Assembly: GCA_018401355.1 (NCBI GenBank)
Contig: JAGYLD010000002.1
Coordinates: forward strand, 1 to 64,000
Length of the DNA: 64,000 bases
Source of the DNA: Bacteroidales bacterium
GTDB taxonomy: Bacteria; Bacteroidota; Bacteroidia; Bacteroidales; B18-G4
Reading direction: 5' to 3'
Under the pieces are notes generated by a model. That model worked only from the letters and a program-made list of their open reading frames with translations, searched no databases and was not told where the DNA came from. Within the stretch, counting starts at the first letter, position 1. Each line of letters opens with the position of its first letter. This document shows, one piece after another, positions 28,191-37,263 of the stretch. A program made the translations under genes and the position numbers.

Positions 28191-29525
28191 TTATTTTTCC
28201 TTTTCAGAACCACCATCCAAATTAAATCTTACAGGAAGAGCCATTTCTACCTTAACTGCTTTACCATCATTGTATCCAGGTTTCCAGTCAGGCATCATAT
28301 GAATAACCCTCATGCTTTCTTTAATAAGTGCTTCTTCAGCTTCTTTGTTGTTTTTCGGATTATCGACTTTTGCCTTGACAAGTTTTGCATCTTTAACCTG
28401 GCCTGACTTATTTACGATAAATCCAATAAAAATAGTTCCTGAAACATTTGCTTTATGGGCAATATCCGGGTATTTCATGTTTTCGACAAAGAACTTTTGC
28501 AAACCTTTCATACCACCCGGAAATTCAGGCATTATTTCTGCTTTCTCATAAACTTTTTCATCTTTAGATGTTTTGGGTGGCGGAGGCGGAACTTTTCCAT
28601 CATTAGGATATTCCTTTACAAGGGTTTCCTTGGATGTTTCTTTTTCCACCTGGGCCAGAGAATTCGTGTTCGACATTAACACAAATACCATAGCCAGTGC
28701 CATTGGCAAAATCATGAGCAATTTCAGACGTTCCCATGATCTTGAACGTGATTTAGTCATCATAATAAACCTCCTTTTAATAAGTGAATGATTGAAATTA
28801 TTTGTCAGATTATTGATGTTAACGCCGAAAGTTTGACTTAGCAACAATTCCTGATACATTTTTTTTCTGACCCCCTGTTGTATCACACCTTGATCGGCAA
28901 GGTATTCATGGATGCTTCTGAGTGATCTATGATAAAGCCATATAAACGGGTTAAACCATAGAACGATGCATACAATTTCAGCAAATATGATGTCCAGGGA
29001 ATGTCTTTGCCTTATATGAATGAGTTCGTGTTTCAAAACTTCTGCAATGTCCTTGTCCTTATAATGTTTTTCCTGGATAAAGACCATGTTCAAAAATGAA
29101 AAGGGTGTAATATTTTTCTTTACCAGGATGAGGGTGGCATTCTCCTCCTGAAGCACTTTGCTTCGTGTCCTGATGATAAATATCTGGATCATTTGGAATA
29201 TGAACCTTGCAGTAAACAGGCCAACCCCGGTGAAGTAGATCACCAGTAGGGTCTGATAGGTACTGAGGTTGTTTTGAATGCTGCCATTGATCTCTGATGC
29301 AGTGATGGTTATTGGATCGAGAATAAAAAGATAATTTGCCTGATTTTGATTGATCAGGAAGGAAAAATCAATGAGAGGTATGCCGGTTGAAAGGATAAGT
29401 GACCCGAGTAAATAAAACCTGTTTACCGCAAAAAAGGTATCTTTTCTCAGGAAGAACCAGTAAAGAATATAAAATACAGCCAGAGAAATGGAGGCTTGAA
29501 GCAAATATGACAACATTTCGTCCAT
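28191..29525 (-). CDS. M56 (BlaR1-like) membrane metallopeptidase fused to a TonB C-terminal domain
   Basis: Hydrophobic N-term, LKHELIHIRQRHSLD zinc motif, C-terminal GTIFIGFIVNKSGQVKDAKLVKA...MPDWKPGYNDGKAVKVEMALPVRF. Confidence 0.9.
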   Translation of the reverse strand: MDEMLSYLLQASISLAVFYILYWFFLRKDTFFAVNRFYLLGSLILSTGIPLIDFSFLINQNQANYLFILDPITITASEINGSIQNNLSTYQTLLVIYFTGVGLFTARFIFQMIQIFIIRTRSKVLQEENATLILVKKNITPFSFLNMVFIQEKHYKDKDIAEVLKHELIHIRQRHSLDIIFAEIVCIVLWFNPFIWLYHRSLRSIHEYLADQGVIQQGVRKKMYQELLLSQTFGVNINNLTNNFNHSLIKRRFIMMTKSRSRSWERLKLLMILPMALAMVFVLMSNTNSLAQVEKETSKETLVKEYPNDGKVPPPPPKTSKDEKVYEKAEIMPEFPGGMKGLQKFFVENMKYPDIAHKANVSGTIFIGFIVNKSGQVKDAKLVKAKVDNPKNNKEAEEALIKESMRVIHMMPDWKPGYNDGKAVKVEMALPVRFNLDGGSEKEK

Positions 29526-29527
29526 TC

Positions 29528-29905
29528 TTAACCTTTCTTTTGTTTTTTAATTTCTTCTGACATCAATTTTTTAATTTCTTCCATCTCCTTAATATCAAGG
29601 CTATTATTTTTGGTGAAAAAGGATACGAGTTCTTTGTGGGAATTACTGAAATAATTTTTTAAGAAAGACTTGAAATAATTCCTGGTATATTCTTTCCTGG
29701 AAACCACAGGGTAATATTCATGGGACTTTCCATATGCATTGTGCTCAACAAAGCCTTTCTTTTCCAGGATACGAACGATGGTTGAAACCGTATTGTAAGC
29801 CGGTTTAGGTTCGTTCATCTGATCCAGGATATCATGGACGAATCCTTTTTCAATTTTCCACAGGATATGCATGATCTGTTCTTCAGCCTTTGTGAGTTCT
29901 TTCAT
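29528..29905 (-). CDS. BlaI/MecI/CopY family transcriptional repressor
   Basis: LTKAEEQIMHILWKIEKGFVHDILDQM...PAYNTVSTIVRILEKKGFVEH. Confidence 0.92.
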   Translation of the reverse strand: MKELTKAEEQIMHILWKIEKGFVHDILDQMNEPKPAYNTVSTIVRILEKKGFVEHNAYGKSHEYYPVVSRKEYTRNYFKSFLKNYFSNSHKELVSFFTKNNSLDIKEMEEIKKLMSEEIKKQKKG

Positions 29906-29913
29906 ACTTTTAT

Positions 29914-29970
29914 AACTAATGATTTAGTTTATTATTGTGCAAATATAAACAATCAACTATAAATTTAGTT
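29914..29970 (-). promoter_or_regulatory. Promoter/operator region of the BlaI-like gene
   Basis: Dyads AACTAATGATTTAGTT (29914-29929) and AACTATAAATTTAGTT (29955-29970) flank a minus-strand TATATTTG core (29940-29947). Confidence 0.6.
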
Positions 29971-29982
29971 CAAAAAAACATT

Positions 29983-30011
29983 AAAAAGGTGGTTTTAACA
30001 ACCACCTTTTT
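29983..30011 (-). terminator. Rho-independent terminator of the S9 peptidase gene
   Basis: Perfect 12-bp stem AAAAAGGTGGTT / AACCACCTTTTT with 5-nt loop TTAAC. Confidence 0.85.
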
Positions 30012-30054
30012 ATTAGACTTTACAATTGGTATATATGACTTAACAAATAACCTA

Positions 30055-31968
30055 TTATTCTTCTTTTAAATATCCTGACAGGAATTCTTCCATGGCCCGG
30101 TAAAAGTCGAAGCGGTTTTCTTCATTTCGGAATCCATGGCCTTCGTTATCTTTCACCAGATATTGAACTTCTATTCCCCTTTCCTTTAAGGCTTCTACCA
30201 TCTGGTCTGATTCGGCTTTATTAACCCTTGGGTCATTAGCACCCTGGGCAATAAAAAGTGGAGTCATTATTTTATCAGCGTTCAATGCAGGTGATGTTGC
30301 AGCCAGTTGCAGGCTATCTTCCTTTGGATGTCCAACCATCTCGTACATCATATTCAGCATTGGTTCCCAATATGGAGGAATGGTTTTCATAAATGTAAAG
30401 AGGTTTGATACGCCTACATAATCTACTGCAGCTGCATACAATTCAGGTGTCACGACCAAACCTTGCAATGTTGCATATCCACCGTAGCTACCGCCATAAA
30501 TAGCAATTCTCTCAGGATCTGCAATTCCCTGGTCGATTAGCCAATTGACTCCATCGGTAATGTCGTCCTGCATAGTCAATCCCCATTGCTTGAAAGAAGC
30601 TTCCCAGAATTTCTTTCCATAGCCGGTAGAACCGCGGAAATTCATTTGCAGAATAGCATAGCCACGGTTGGCAAGAAACTGTATTTCGGGGTTAAATCCC
30701 CAATTATCGCGTGCCCATGGACCACCGTGAGGATTAACTACCACCGGCAGGTTTTGTGCTGTTTCCATTGTGTATCCTTTGGGAAGTGTGAGATAACCGG
30801 CAATCTTCAGCCCATCGCGTGCTTCATATTCAATCGGAGTGACATTTGCCATGTCGTTTTCATCAATCCATGGGCTTACATCTGCAATCTTGCTTAGCTG
30901 GTCTGTGGTTTTGTCATAAATATAATAAGCTCCCAGGGAACGGTCACTGTAAGTTCTGACAATGAATTTATCTTCATCTTTTGTGGCATCGGATATCCCA
31001 AGTTCATATTCTCCCAGCTCACTGTTTAAACGGTCAAACAGTTGTTTGGTCTGTTCGTCAAAGAAGTGTCTTTCACGTTTCCAGGATGTATATGAGGCAG
31101 AAGTCAGAACCTTTCTTTTTTCTGAATAAAACACGGAAGAAACATCATAATCTGGATTTTCGTATAAGACTTCTTTTTCTTCGCCATTGGCAATATCAAA
31201 TATTACTACGGCTGTTTTATCCCTGTTCAGGTTAGAAACAGCATAAACGTCTTTGTTGTCGAAAGTAAAGAACATTGGGCTTACGGTTTCTTTGAAGTTT
31301 GTTGTGAGGACTGGTTGAAATTCATCGTTTTCGGTTTCCCTGTAAAGCAGTTGGGTGTTTACACCATCGACTATGGCTGATGCTGCGCGCAATTTACCAT
31401 CATGATCGAATAGCCATCCCATGATATTACCCGGATTTTCATAAAGCATGGTAAGTTCCCCCGTAACAATATTCAGGCGGTAAGGATCAAAAACCTGGGG
31501 ATTTCTTTTGTTCATGCCAATGATAACCTCTTCAGGTATTTCATCAAGTTCATCTATAATTTGCGTCCTGACTCCTTCAAAGTCTGTAAAACAAACCAGG
31601 TTTGAACCATCTATATTTACAGCATAAAGGCGATAGTTTTCATCACCTCCCTGATCTTTTACAAAAAGGATCTGTTCATTATTGGGCCAGAAATATCCTG
31701 CTATATCCCTGTCTGTTTCACTGGTAAGCCTGATGGCAGAATCCTGACCAACGGCCTGTACAAAAATGTTCATCCTGTCCTCGTAAGGTGCCATAAATGA
31801 ATAATATTTACCATCTGGTGAGATTTGATACGCTGTTTTCTCCGGATTTTTGAAAAAATCTTCTAATGGATACTGTTTGGCTTTCATAATTTTTTCGTTG
31901 TTACATCCTGTAAAACAAAAACTAAGGCCAATCACAAGGATCAGCAGGATGAATAATTGCTTTTTCAT
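30055..31968 (-). CDS. S9 family prolyl oligopeptidase/acylaminoacyl-peptidase-like lipoprotein
   Basis: Lipobox FCFTGC; catalytic GGSYGGYATLQG; C-terminal EGHGFRNEENRFDFYRAMEEFL. Confidence 0.92.
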   Translation of the reverse strand: MKKQLFILLILVIGLSFCFTGCNNEKIMKAKQYPLEDFFKNPEKTAYQISPDGKYYSFMAPYEDRMNIFVQAVGQDSAIRLTSETDRDIAGYFWPNNEQILFVKDQGGDENYRLYAVNIDGSNLVCFTDFEGVRTQIIDELDEIPEEVIIGMNKRNPQVFDPYRLNIVTGELTMLYENPGNIMGWLFDHDGKLRAASAIVDGVNTQLLYRETENDEFQPVLTTNFKETVSPMFFTFDNKDVYAVSNLNRDKTAVVIFDIANGEEKEVLYENPDYDVSSVFYSEKRKVLTSASYTSWKRERHFFDEQTKQLFDRLNSELGEYELGISDATKDEDKFIVRTYSDRSLGAYYIYDKTTDQLSKIADVSPWIDENDMANVTPIEYEARDGLKIAGYLTLPKGYTMETAQNLPVVVNPHGGPWARDNWGFNPEIQFLANRGYAILQMNFRGSTGYGKKFWEASFKQWGLTMQDDITDGVNWLIDQGIADPERIAIYGGSYGGYATLQGLVVTPELYAAAVDYVGVSNLFTFMKTIPPYWEPMLNMMYEMVGHPKEDSLQLAATSPALNADKIMTPLFIAQGANDPRVNKAESDQMVEALKERGIEVQYLVKDNEGHGFRNEENRFDFYRAMEEFLSGYLKEE

Positions 31969-32122
31969 ATTTAACTGGGGTTTAAGTTAAAAATTTTCGA
32001 TATGAGAATTTTATGTTACAAAAATAACTAAATATGATTGTTGTTTTGAAATAAACTTGATATTTTTAGATTAAATATTCTTAATATTCAATAACTTCAT
32101 ACACTCAACAACCAATTGAATT

Positions 32123-33019
32123 ATGATTAAATATGAAAAGCTATTAGAAATTATGAAGTTTCCCTCCGATCAAAGCATGGTTTTGAAAGATTTTGATCCT
32201 GGTTACACGAAATTTTTTGAAGGAAAAAAGGAAGGAAAAGCTTATCTTGAGTACAGCGTTGAGCGGTTGGCGGAGCTGCAGGAAGTTTTATATGCTTATA
32301 ACAGGAATTCCATGCTAATAATTTTTCAGGCCATGGACGCTGCCGGTAAAGATGGGACCATCAAACATGTTATGTCGGGAGTCAATCCTCAGGGCTGCAT
32401 GGTTAAGAGTTTTAAGAAGCCTTCAGAGGAGGAATTGGATCACACGTACATGTGGAGATGTTATAAAGCACTCCCGGAGAGAGGTAAAATCGGGATTTTC
32501 AACAGGTCGTATTATGAGGAGGTTCTTGTAACAAGGGTACACCAGGAGGTTTTAAAAAGCCAGAAATTGCCGAAAATGCCAAGTGATCCTGAAAACAATA
32601 ATTCATTCTGGGAAACCAGGTATAATGATATCAATGCATTTGAACAGTATCTTGTCAATAATGGTATGACTGTCTTGAAGTTTTTCCTGAACATCAGTAA
32701 AGAAGAACAGAAACGAAGGTTTCTTAAAAGAATAGAAAATCCTGCAAAGCATTGGAAAATTTCCCTGAGTGATTTTCAGGAAAGACAACATTGGGATGAT
32801 TATATGCAAGCATACGAACAGATGTTATTGCACACATCAACTGATAACGCGCCCTGGTATGTTATACCCGCAGATAATAAATGGTTTATGCGCTCGGCAG
32901 TAAGTGGTATTATCATTTCACAATTGATGTCAATGAATTTACATTATCCTGGCATTTCTGAGGAAAAGAAAAAGGAAATAGAGAAAGCGGAGGAATGGCT
33001 TCTTAAGGAATCCTCATGA
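32123..33019 (+). CDS. PPK2-family polyphosphate kinase / polyP:nucleotide phosphotransferase (class III-like)
   Basis: FQAMDAAGKDGTIKHVMSGVNPQGC, GIFNRSYYEEVLVTRVH, FLNISKEEQKRRFLKRIENPAKHWKIS. Confidence 0.92.
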   Translation: MIKYEKLLEIMKFPSDQSMVLKDFDPGYTKFFEGKKEGKAYLEYSVERLAELQEVLYAYNRNSMLIIFQAMDAAGKDGTIKHVMSGVNPQGCMVKSFKKPSEEELDHTYMWRCYKALPERGKIGIFNRSYYEEVLVTRVHQEVLKSQKLPKMPSDPENNNSFWETRYNDINAFEQYLVNNGMTVLKFFLNISKEEQKRRFLKRIENPAKHWKISLSDFQERQHWDDYMQAYEQMLLHTSTDNAPWYVIPADNKWFMRSAVSGIIISQLMSMNLHYPGISEEKKKEIEKAEEWLLKESS

Positions 33020-33082
33020 CAGGTTGCTACTGGAATAAAAGATGTTTAATTTCGTTTTATTGAAAATCATTATTTTCATTAA

Positions 33083-34621
33083 ATGAACATATATACCAAG
33101 AAGAGACGCTGGAAGCTAATACTATTAATAGTTGCAGTTTTCATTGTGATCACATCCTTGTGGTTTTCCAACATCCTGGTAAATAAAATTGCCAGAGAGG
33201 AGCGGATAAACATTGAGATATGGGCGAATGCCATTCAACGCAAAGCCGACCTTGTGTCCTATACGGAAAAATTTTTCGAGCAAATACAAGCAGAAGAAAG
33301 AAAAAGAGCAGAAATTCTTGCAGATGCTTTTGCCAACATCAAATATGCAGAGGATTCTAAATCCCTGGATTTTTATCTTAAAATAATAACCTACAATACA
33401 ACCATTCCGGTGATCCTTACGGATAAATATGATAGTATTACCAATGCAAGGAATGTTGATGACATTGATTTTGATGGACTTTACAGGCTTAAAGGAAAGC
33501 TGAAAAGGGAATTTTCCCGTTTCGAACCCATCAGGTTGAATTATTACGGAGATGAATACGTAAAGTTGTATTTCAAGGAATCAAGGATATTTACTGAATT
33601 AAGGCAGGTTTTAGATGATCTGATAGAATCGTTTTTTTCAGAGGTAGTAAGAAATGCTGCCTCCGTGCCGGTTATTATCACCGATAGTTCAAAAAGGCAT
33701 ATTCTCGAATATGGCAATATGGATACTATCAATCTTACCGATACGGTTTTTATTAAAAAAGTAATACAGAAAATGGAGGAGGAAAATCCTCCCATTGAGA
33801 TTGATCTTGCCGGTCAGGGAATACAATACATTTTCTATAAGGATTCTCCATTGCTTACCAATTTAAGGTATTACCCATACATCCAGTTCGGAATTGTAGG
33901 TTTGTTTATCATTTTTGCATACCTGATGTTTGATACGGCCAGGAAATCGGAACAAAACCAGGTTTGGGTTGGAATGTCGAAAGAAACGGCTCATCAATTA
34001 GGCACACCTTTATCATCGATGATGGCCTGGCTTGAATTGCTTGACATGAAAGGAATTAGGGATGAAAGTCTTATTGAAATAAGGAAAGACATTGGAAGGT
34101 TGCAAAACATTACAGAGCGTTTCTCAAAAATCGGTTCACCCCCGAAACTTGAACCAGTTAATGTTGTGGGTGTCATTTATGATTCTGTCAATTATATAAA
34201 ATCACGTACATCAAATAAGATCAATTATAAAATCAATCTATCGAATGATAAGGAAGTAATCGTACCCTTGAATGAAAATCTTTTTGAATGGGTGATAGAA
34301 AATCTTTGCAAGAATGCCATTGATGCAATGAATGGGCAAGGCATTTTAAAAATTGATATCCTGGAGGAAGAAAAATATGTCCATATTGATTTAAGCGATA
34401 CAGGAAAGGGAATACCCAAATCACTGTACAAAACTATATTTAATCCCGGATATACAAGCAAGAAGCGGGGATGGGGTCTGGGATTGTCTCTTTCAAAACG
34501 CATCATTCAAAATTATCATAAAGGAAAGATCTTCGTTAAGCAATCAATATATGCACGGCCGGGTAATATTGAACCAGGAACAGGTACGGTTTTCAGAATC
34601 AGCTTGCGCAAGCATGTTTAG
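33083..34621 (+). CDS. Membrane sensor histidine kinase
   Basis: Two TM segments; ETAHQLGTPLSSMMAWLELL; N-box ENLCKNAIDAM; DTGKGIPKSLYKTIFNPGYTSKKRGWGLGLSL. Confidence 0.9.
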   Translation: MNIYTKKRRWKLILLIVAVFIVITSLWFSNILVNKIAREERINIEIWANAIQRKADLVSYTEKFFEQIQAEERKRAEILADAFANIKYAEDSKSLDFYLKIITYNTTIPVILTDKYDSITNARNVDDIDFDGLYRLKGKLKREFSRFEPIRLNYYGDEYVKLYFKESRIFTELRQVLDDLIESFFSEVVRNAASVPVIITDSSKRHILEYGNMDTINLTDTVFIKKVIQKMEEENPPIEIDLAGQGIQYIFYKDSPLLTNLRYYPYIQFGIVGLFIIFAYLMFDTARKSEQNQVWVGMSKETAHQLGTPLSSMMAWLELLDMKGIRDESLIEIRKDIGRLQNITERFSKIGSPPKLEPVNVVGVIYDSVNYIKSRTSNKINYKINLSNDKEVIVPLNENLFEWVIENLCKNAIDAMNGQGILKIDILEEEKYVHIDLSDTGKGIPKSLYKTIFNPGYTSKKRGWGLGLSLSKRIIQNYHKGKIFVKQSIYARPGNIEPGTGTVFRISLRKHV

Positions 34622-36186
34622 AAGGGGAAATCATCCGATGATTCTGCTTTTATTTCTTCTACGACAGGTTTTTCGGCTTTTTCATGCACCGGATTTCCTT
34701 CAACATAAATAGATTTTGGATCAGTTGGGCAGGCATATTCACATGCCCCGCAACCAACACATAATTCCTCTGTTACATGTGGCAATAGCAATCCGTTTTT
34801 GTGAGGGCGCATATCCACAGCTTTGGTGGGACAATGCTCAGAGCATGCACCACAATCAGTGCCGTCTGTTATGACAATACAATTTCTTTGAATAAATTTT
34901 GCTATCCCTATCTGGGTAATTTTTTTCTCCTCTATGCTTAGGGGGAGAATGGCTCCTGTCGGACATACTTCACCACATCGCGTACAATCAAAATTGCAAA
35001 AACTGGTTTTGTAATCCATATGAGGTTGAAGTATGCCATTTAACCCATATGTCAGTAAGCTGGGTTGCAATACCTGGGTGGGGCAAGCGCTTACACAAAG
35101 ATAACATGATGTACACAGGTTGTTAAAGTGATTAATATTTACAGATCCGGGAGGTGCTGTCGGATGCTGCCTGTTGACAGGAACAGGTGGTTTGTTTTGT
35201 CCTTGTCTCCTTCTTCTTTGGGCAAATAATGTATTATCAACCAAAAAGAATGATGACAGCAGGGCTGCAGATATGCCCAGAAACTTTCTTCTGCCATTAC
35301 CGTCGGAATCCGCCCGGGGGAATGTCTTTTGCTTTTTTCTGATGGAATACCTTACACCATTCTGAAGGCAGGAACTGAGGCAATTAAAGCAAACAACGCA
35401 GCGTGTATGATCAACTTTTTTGTTCAGAACATCAATACATCCGGCTTTGCAAACGGCTGAGCACAATCCGCAGTTTGTGCATTGGTTCTTATCCAGGCTG
35501 ATCCTGAACAAAGAGATGGCCGATGGGATACCAAGTAAAGTACCCACAGGACAAATAAGGTTACAATACAACCTGGAAAACTTTAGAGTTAACCAAACAA
35601 GGAATATAAAAAATACCAGGGAAAAAATGAAAGCAGGAATTTTAATTGTCCTGATCTCTACCGGATAAAGCGAATAAATGTCAAATGAAGATAAAATTCT
35701 TGAAAGCAGATTATTACCCAGTGCCAAAACAGGTTTAAAAAGCATTGTATTGATCTTTCCAAACAAACTGTAGGGGTCAAGGAAAGAAAATATGATTGCT
35801 GAACCACCAAACAAGACGACCAGGCTTAAAATCAGGATACCGTAACGAACAATGTTCTCTGGTTTTCTGTATTTGAATGTCTTTTTCCTGGAAAATTTTC
35901 TTTGGAAGAAAATCAGTACATCCTGTAAAATACCAAGCGGACAGAAAAATGAGCAATAAATTCTGCCAAATAAAAATGTAAGGATAAGGATTAGGATGAA
36001 TCCCGCAAAAGCCCAGCCAATGGAGTTAATAAAGCCAATTAATGATGGAACAAATTGAGTATAAGTTACATATCCTATCAGCAGGGTGGATAAATTGCTA
36101 CTGATATCAAGGAAAATGATAAAACTAAGGGCCAGAAATACTATTGCTAATGAGACCCTGAGTGTTTTCAGGATTTTGAACAACAT
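34618..36186 (-). CDS. NapH-like membrane 4Fe-4S polyferredoxin
   Basis: TM helices plus clusters CTNCGLCSAVC, CTSCYLCVSACP, CTRCGEVCP, CGACSEHCP, CVGCGACEYACP. Confidence 0.85.
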   Translation of the reverse strand: MLFKILKTLRVSLAIVFLALSFIIFLDISSNLSTLLIGYVTYTQFVPSLIGFINSIGWAFAGFILILILTFLFGRIYCSFFCPLGILQDVLIFFQRKFSRKKTFKYRKPENIVRYGILILSLVVLFGGSAIIFSFLDPYSLFGKINTMLFKPVLALGNNLLSRILSSFDIYSLYPVEIRTIKIPAFIFSLVFFIFLVWLTLKFSRLYCNLICPVGTLLGIPSAISLFRISLDKNQCTNCGLCSAVCKAGCIDVLNKKVDHTRCVVCFNCLSSCLQNGVRYSIRKKQKTFPRADSDGNGRRKFLGISAALLSSFFLVDNTLFAQRRRRQGQNKPPVPVNRQHPTAPPGSVNINHFNNLCTSCYLCVSACPTQVLQPSLLTYGLNGILQPHMDYKTSFCNFDCTRCGEVCPTGAILPLSIEEKKITQIGIAKFIQRNCIVITDGTDCGACSEHCPTKAVDMRPHKNGLLLPHVTEELCVGCGACEYACPTDPKSIYVEGNPVHEKAEKPVVEEIKAESSDDFPF

Positions 36187-36189
36187 CTC

Positions 36190-37113
36190 TTAAATCTTTA
36201 TCCTTTTGATGTTCAACTCATCAAGATTTTTGTTGCCCAGTTTCATATCGTGTGCAATCTGAATATAAGGAATATCTTCAGGTTCAAGTCCAAAAACCTT
36301 TGTGGCTGCGGCATCGATGGCCACAATATCGGAAGAAATAAGCTGTGTATTAAGTTGTACCACATCTTCATCAGATACGCCACGAGGCCCGTTTCGCTTC
36401 ATAACCCTGTAAGCATCGACAATATTCAGATCAGGTTTTCTATGATACACATAATCTGCGATACATTGATGCAAATCATTGCTGTGCCAGTACCTTCTGT
36501 CCCAGACTACACCCATCAGGTTTTTCATGGCTATGGTTATTTTAGCCGAACTGTGGTGTTTAAGGACAGGAACGTTGATGAAGACATCTGCGTTAAGAAT
36601 TAACTCATGCACCTTGGCTTCTTTGAGGCTTTTTCCCTTAGGTATGCTTACTGGTTTATAGTAACTTTCGTCATTGCCAGGAACAACTTTTGCGCCTGCT
36701 TCCTTTACTGCAGATTCAATGCCACTGTTGATATAGCATTTGTTCCAGTTGTTACAGGTATTGTCAAAAACATATACATCACTTGCTCCAGCTTCAAAAC
36801 AATGTTCCACAATCCGTTTTACGAGATCAGGATTGGTATTCGCTGCTCTTGCCGGTGTAGCATCCCAACCAATATTTGGTTTAACAACAACGGTTTGTCC
36901 TTCTTTAACATAATGGCTCATGCCGCCAAGGGCTTTGATCCCTTCGTCAAACATTTTTACAGGGTCATCACCCTTAATTGCAACAAGGTCATACAGGTCT
37001 TTTTTATCCTGAGGGTTAGAGGCATTTGCTTTGGTCAGATTTCCAAAAAGCAATGATGAACCCGCTATAAATGATGCACCTGCTCCTTTTTTTAAAAAGT
37101 CCCTTCTTTTCAT
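36190..37113 (-). CDS. DUF362 domain protein, predicted Tat substrate
   Basis: MKRRDFLKKGAGASFIAG twin-arginine leader; VVVKPNIGWD...NTNPDLVKRIVEHCFEAGASDVYVFD...PVLKHHSSAKITIAMKNLMGVV. Confidence 0.88.
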   Translation of the reverse strand: MKRRDFLKKGAGASFIAGSSLLFGNLTKANASNPQDKKDLYDLVAIKGDDPVKMFDEGIKALGGMSHYVKEGQTVVVKPNIGWDATPARAANTNPDLVKRIVEHCFEAGASDVYVFDNTCNNWNKCYINSGIESAVKEAGAKVVPGNDESYYKPVSIPKGKSLKEAKVHELILNADVFINVPVLKHHSSAKITIAMKNLMGVVWDRRYWHSNDLHQCIADYVYHRKPDLNIVDAYRVMKRNGPRGVSDEDVVQLNTQLISSDIVAIDAAATKVFGLEPEDIPYIQIAHDMKLGNKNLDELNIKRIKI

Positions 37114-37263
37114 AGTTAAAATTATTTATGAATGATGGGTCAATTATAATGGAATTGCGGAAATTTATTCCTGCTGTAAAAATACGATGAATTTCTGACA
37201 ATATTGTTGATCTTTTTCTCTGACAACTATTTGGAATTGTTATAATTTTGAGACCACAAAAGG

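Noticed and set aside
31972-31991. TTAACTGGGGTTTAAGTTAA inverted repeat upstream of the S9 peptidase
   Set aside because: 6-bp arms with 8-bp spacer, different from the BlaI-like dyad (4-bp spacer); no further support.
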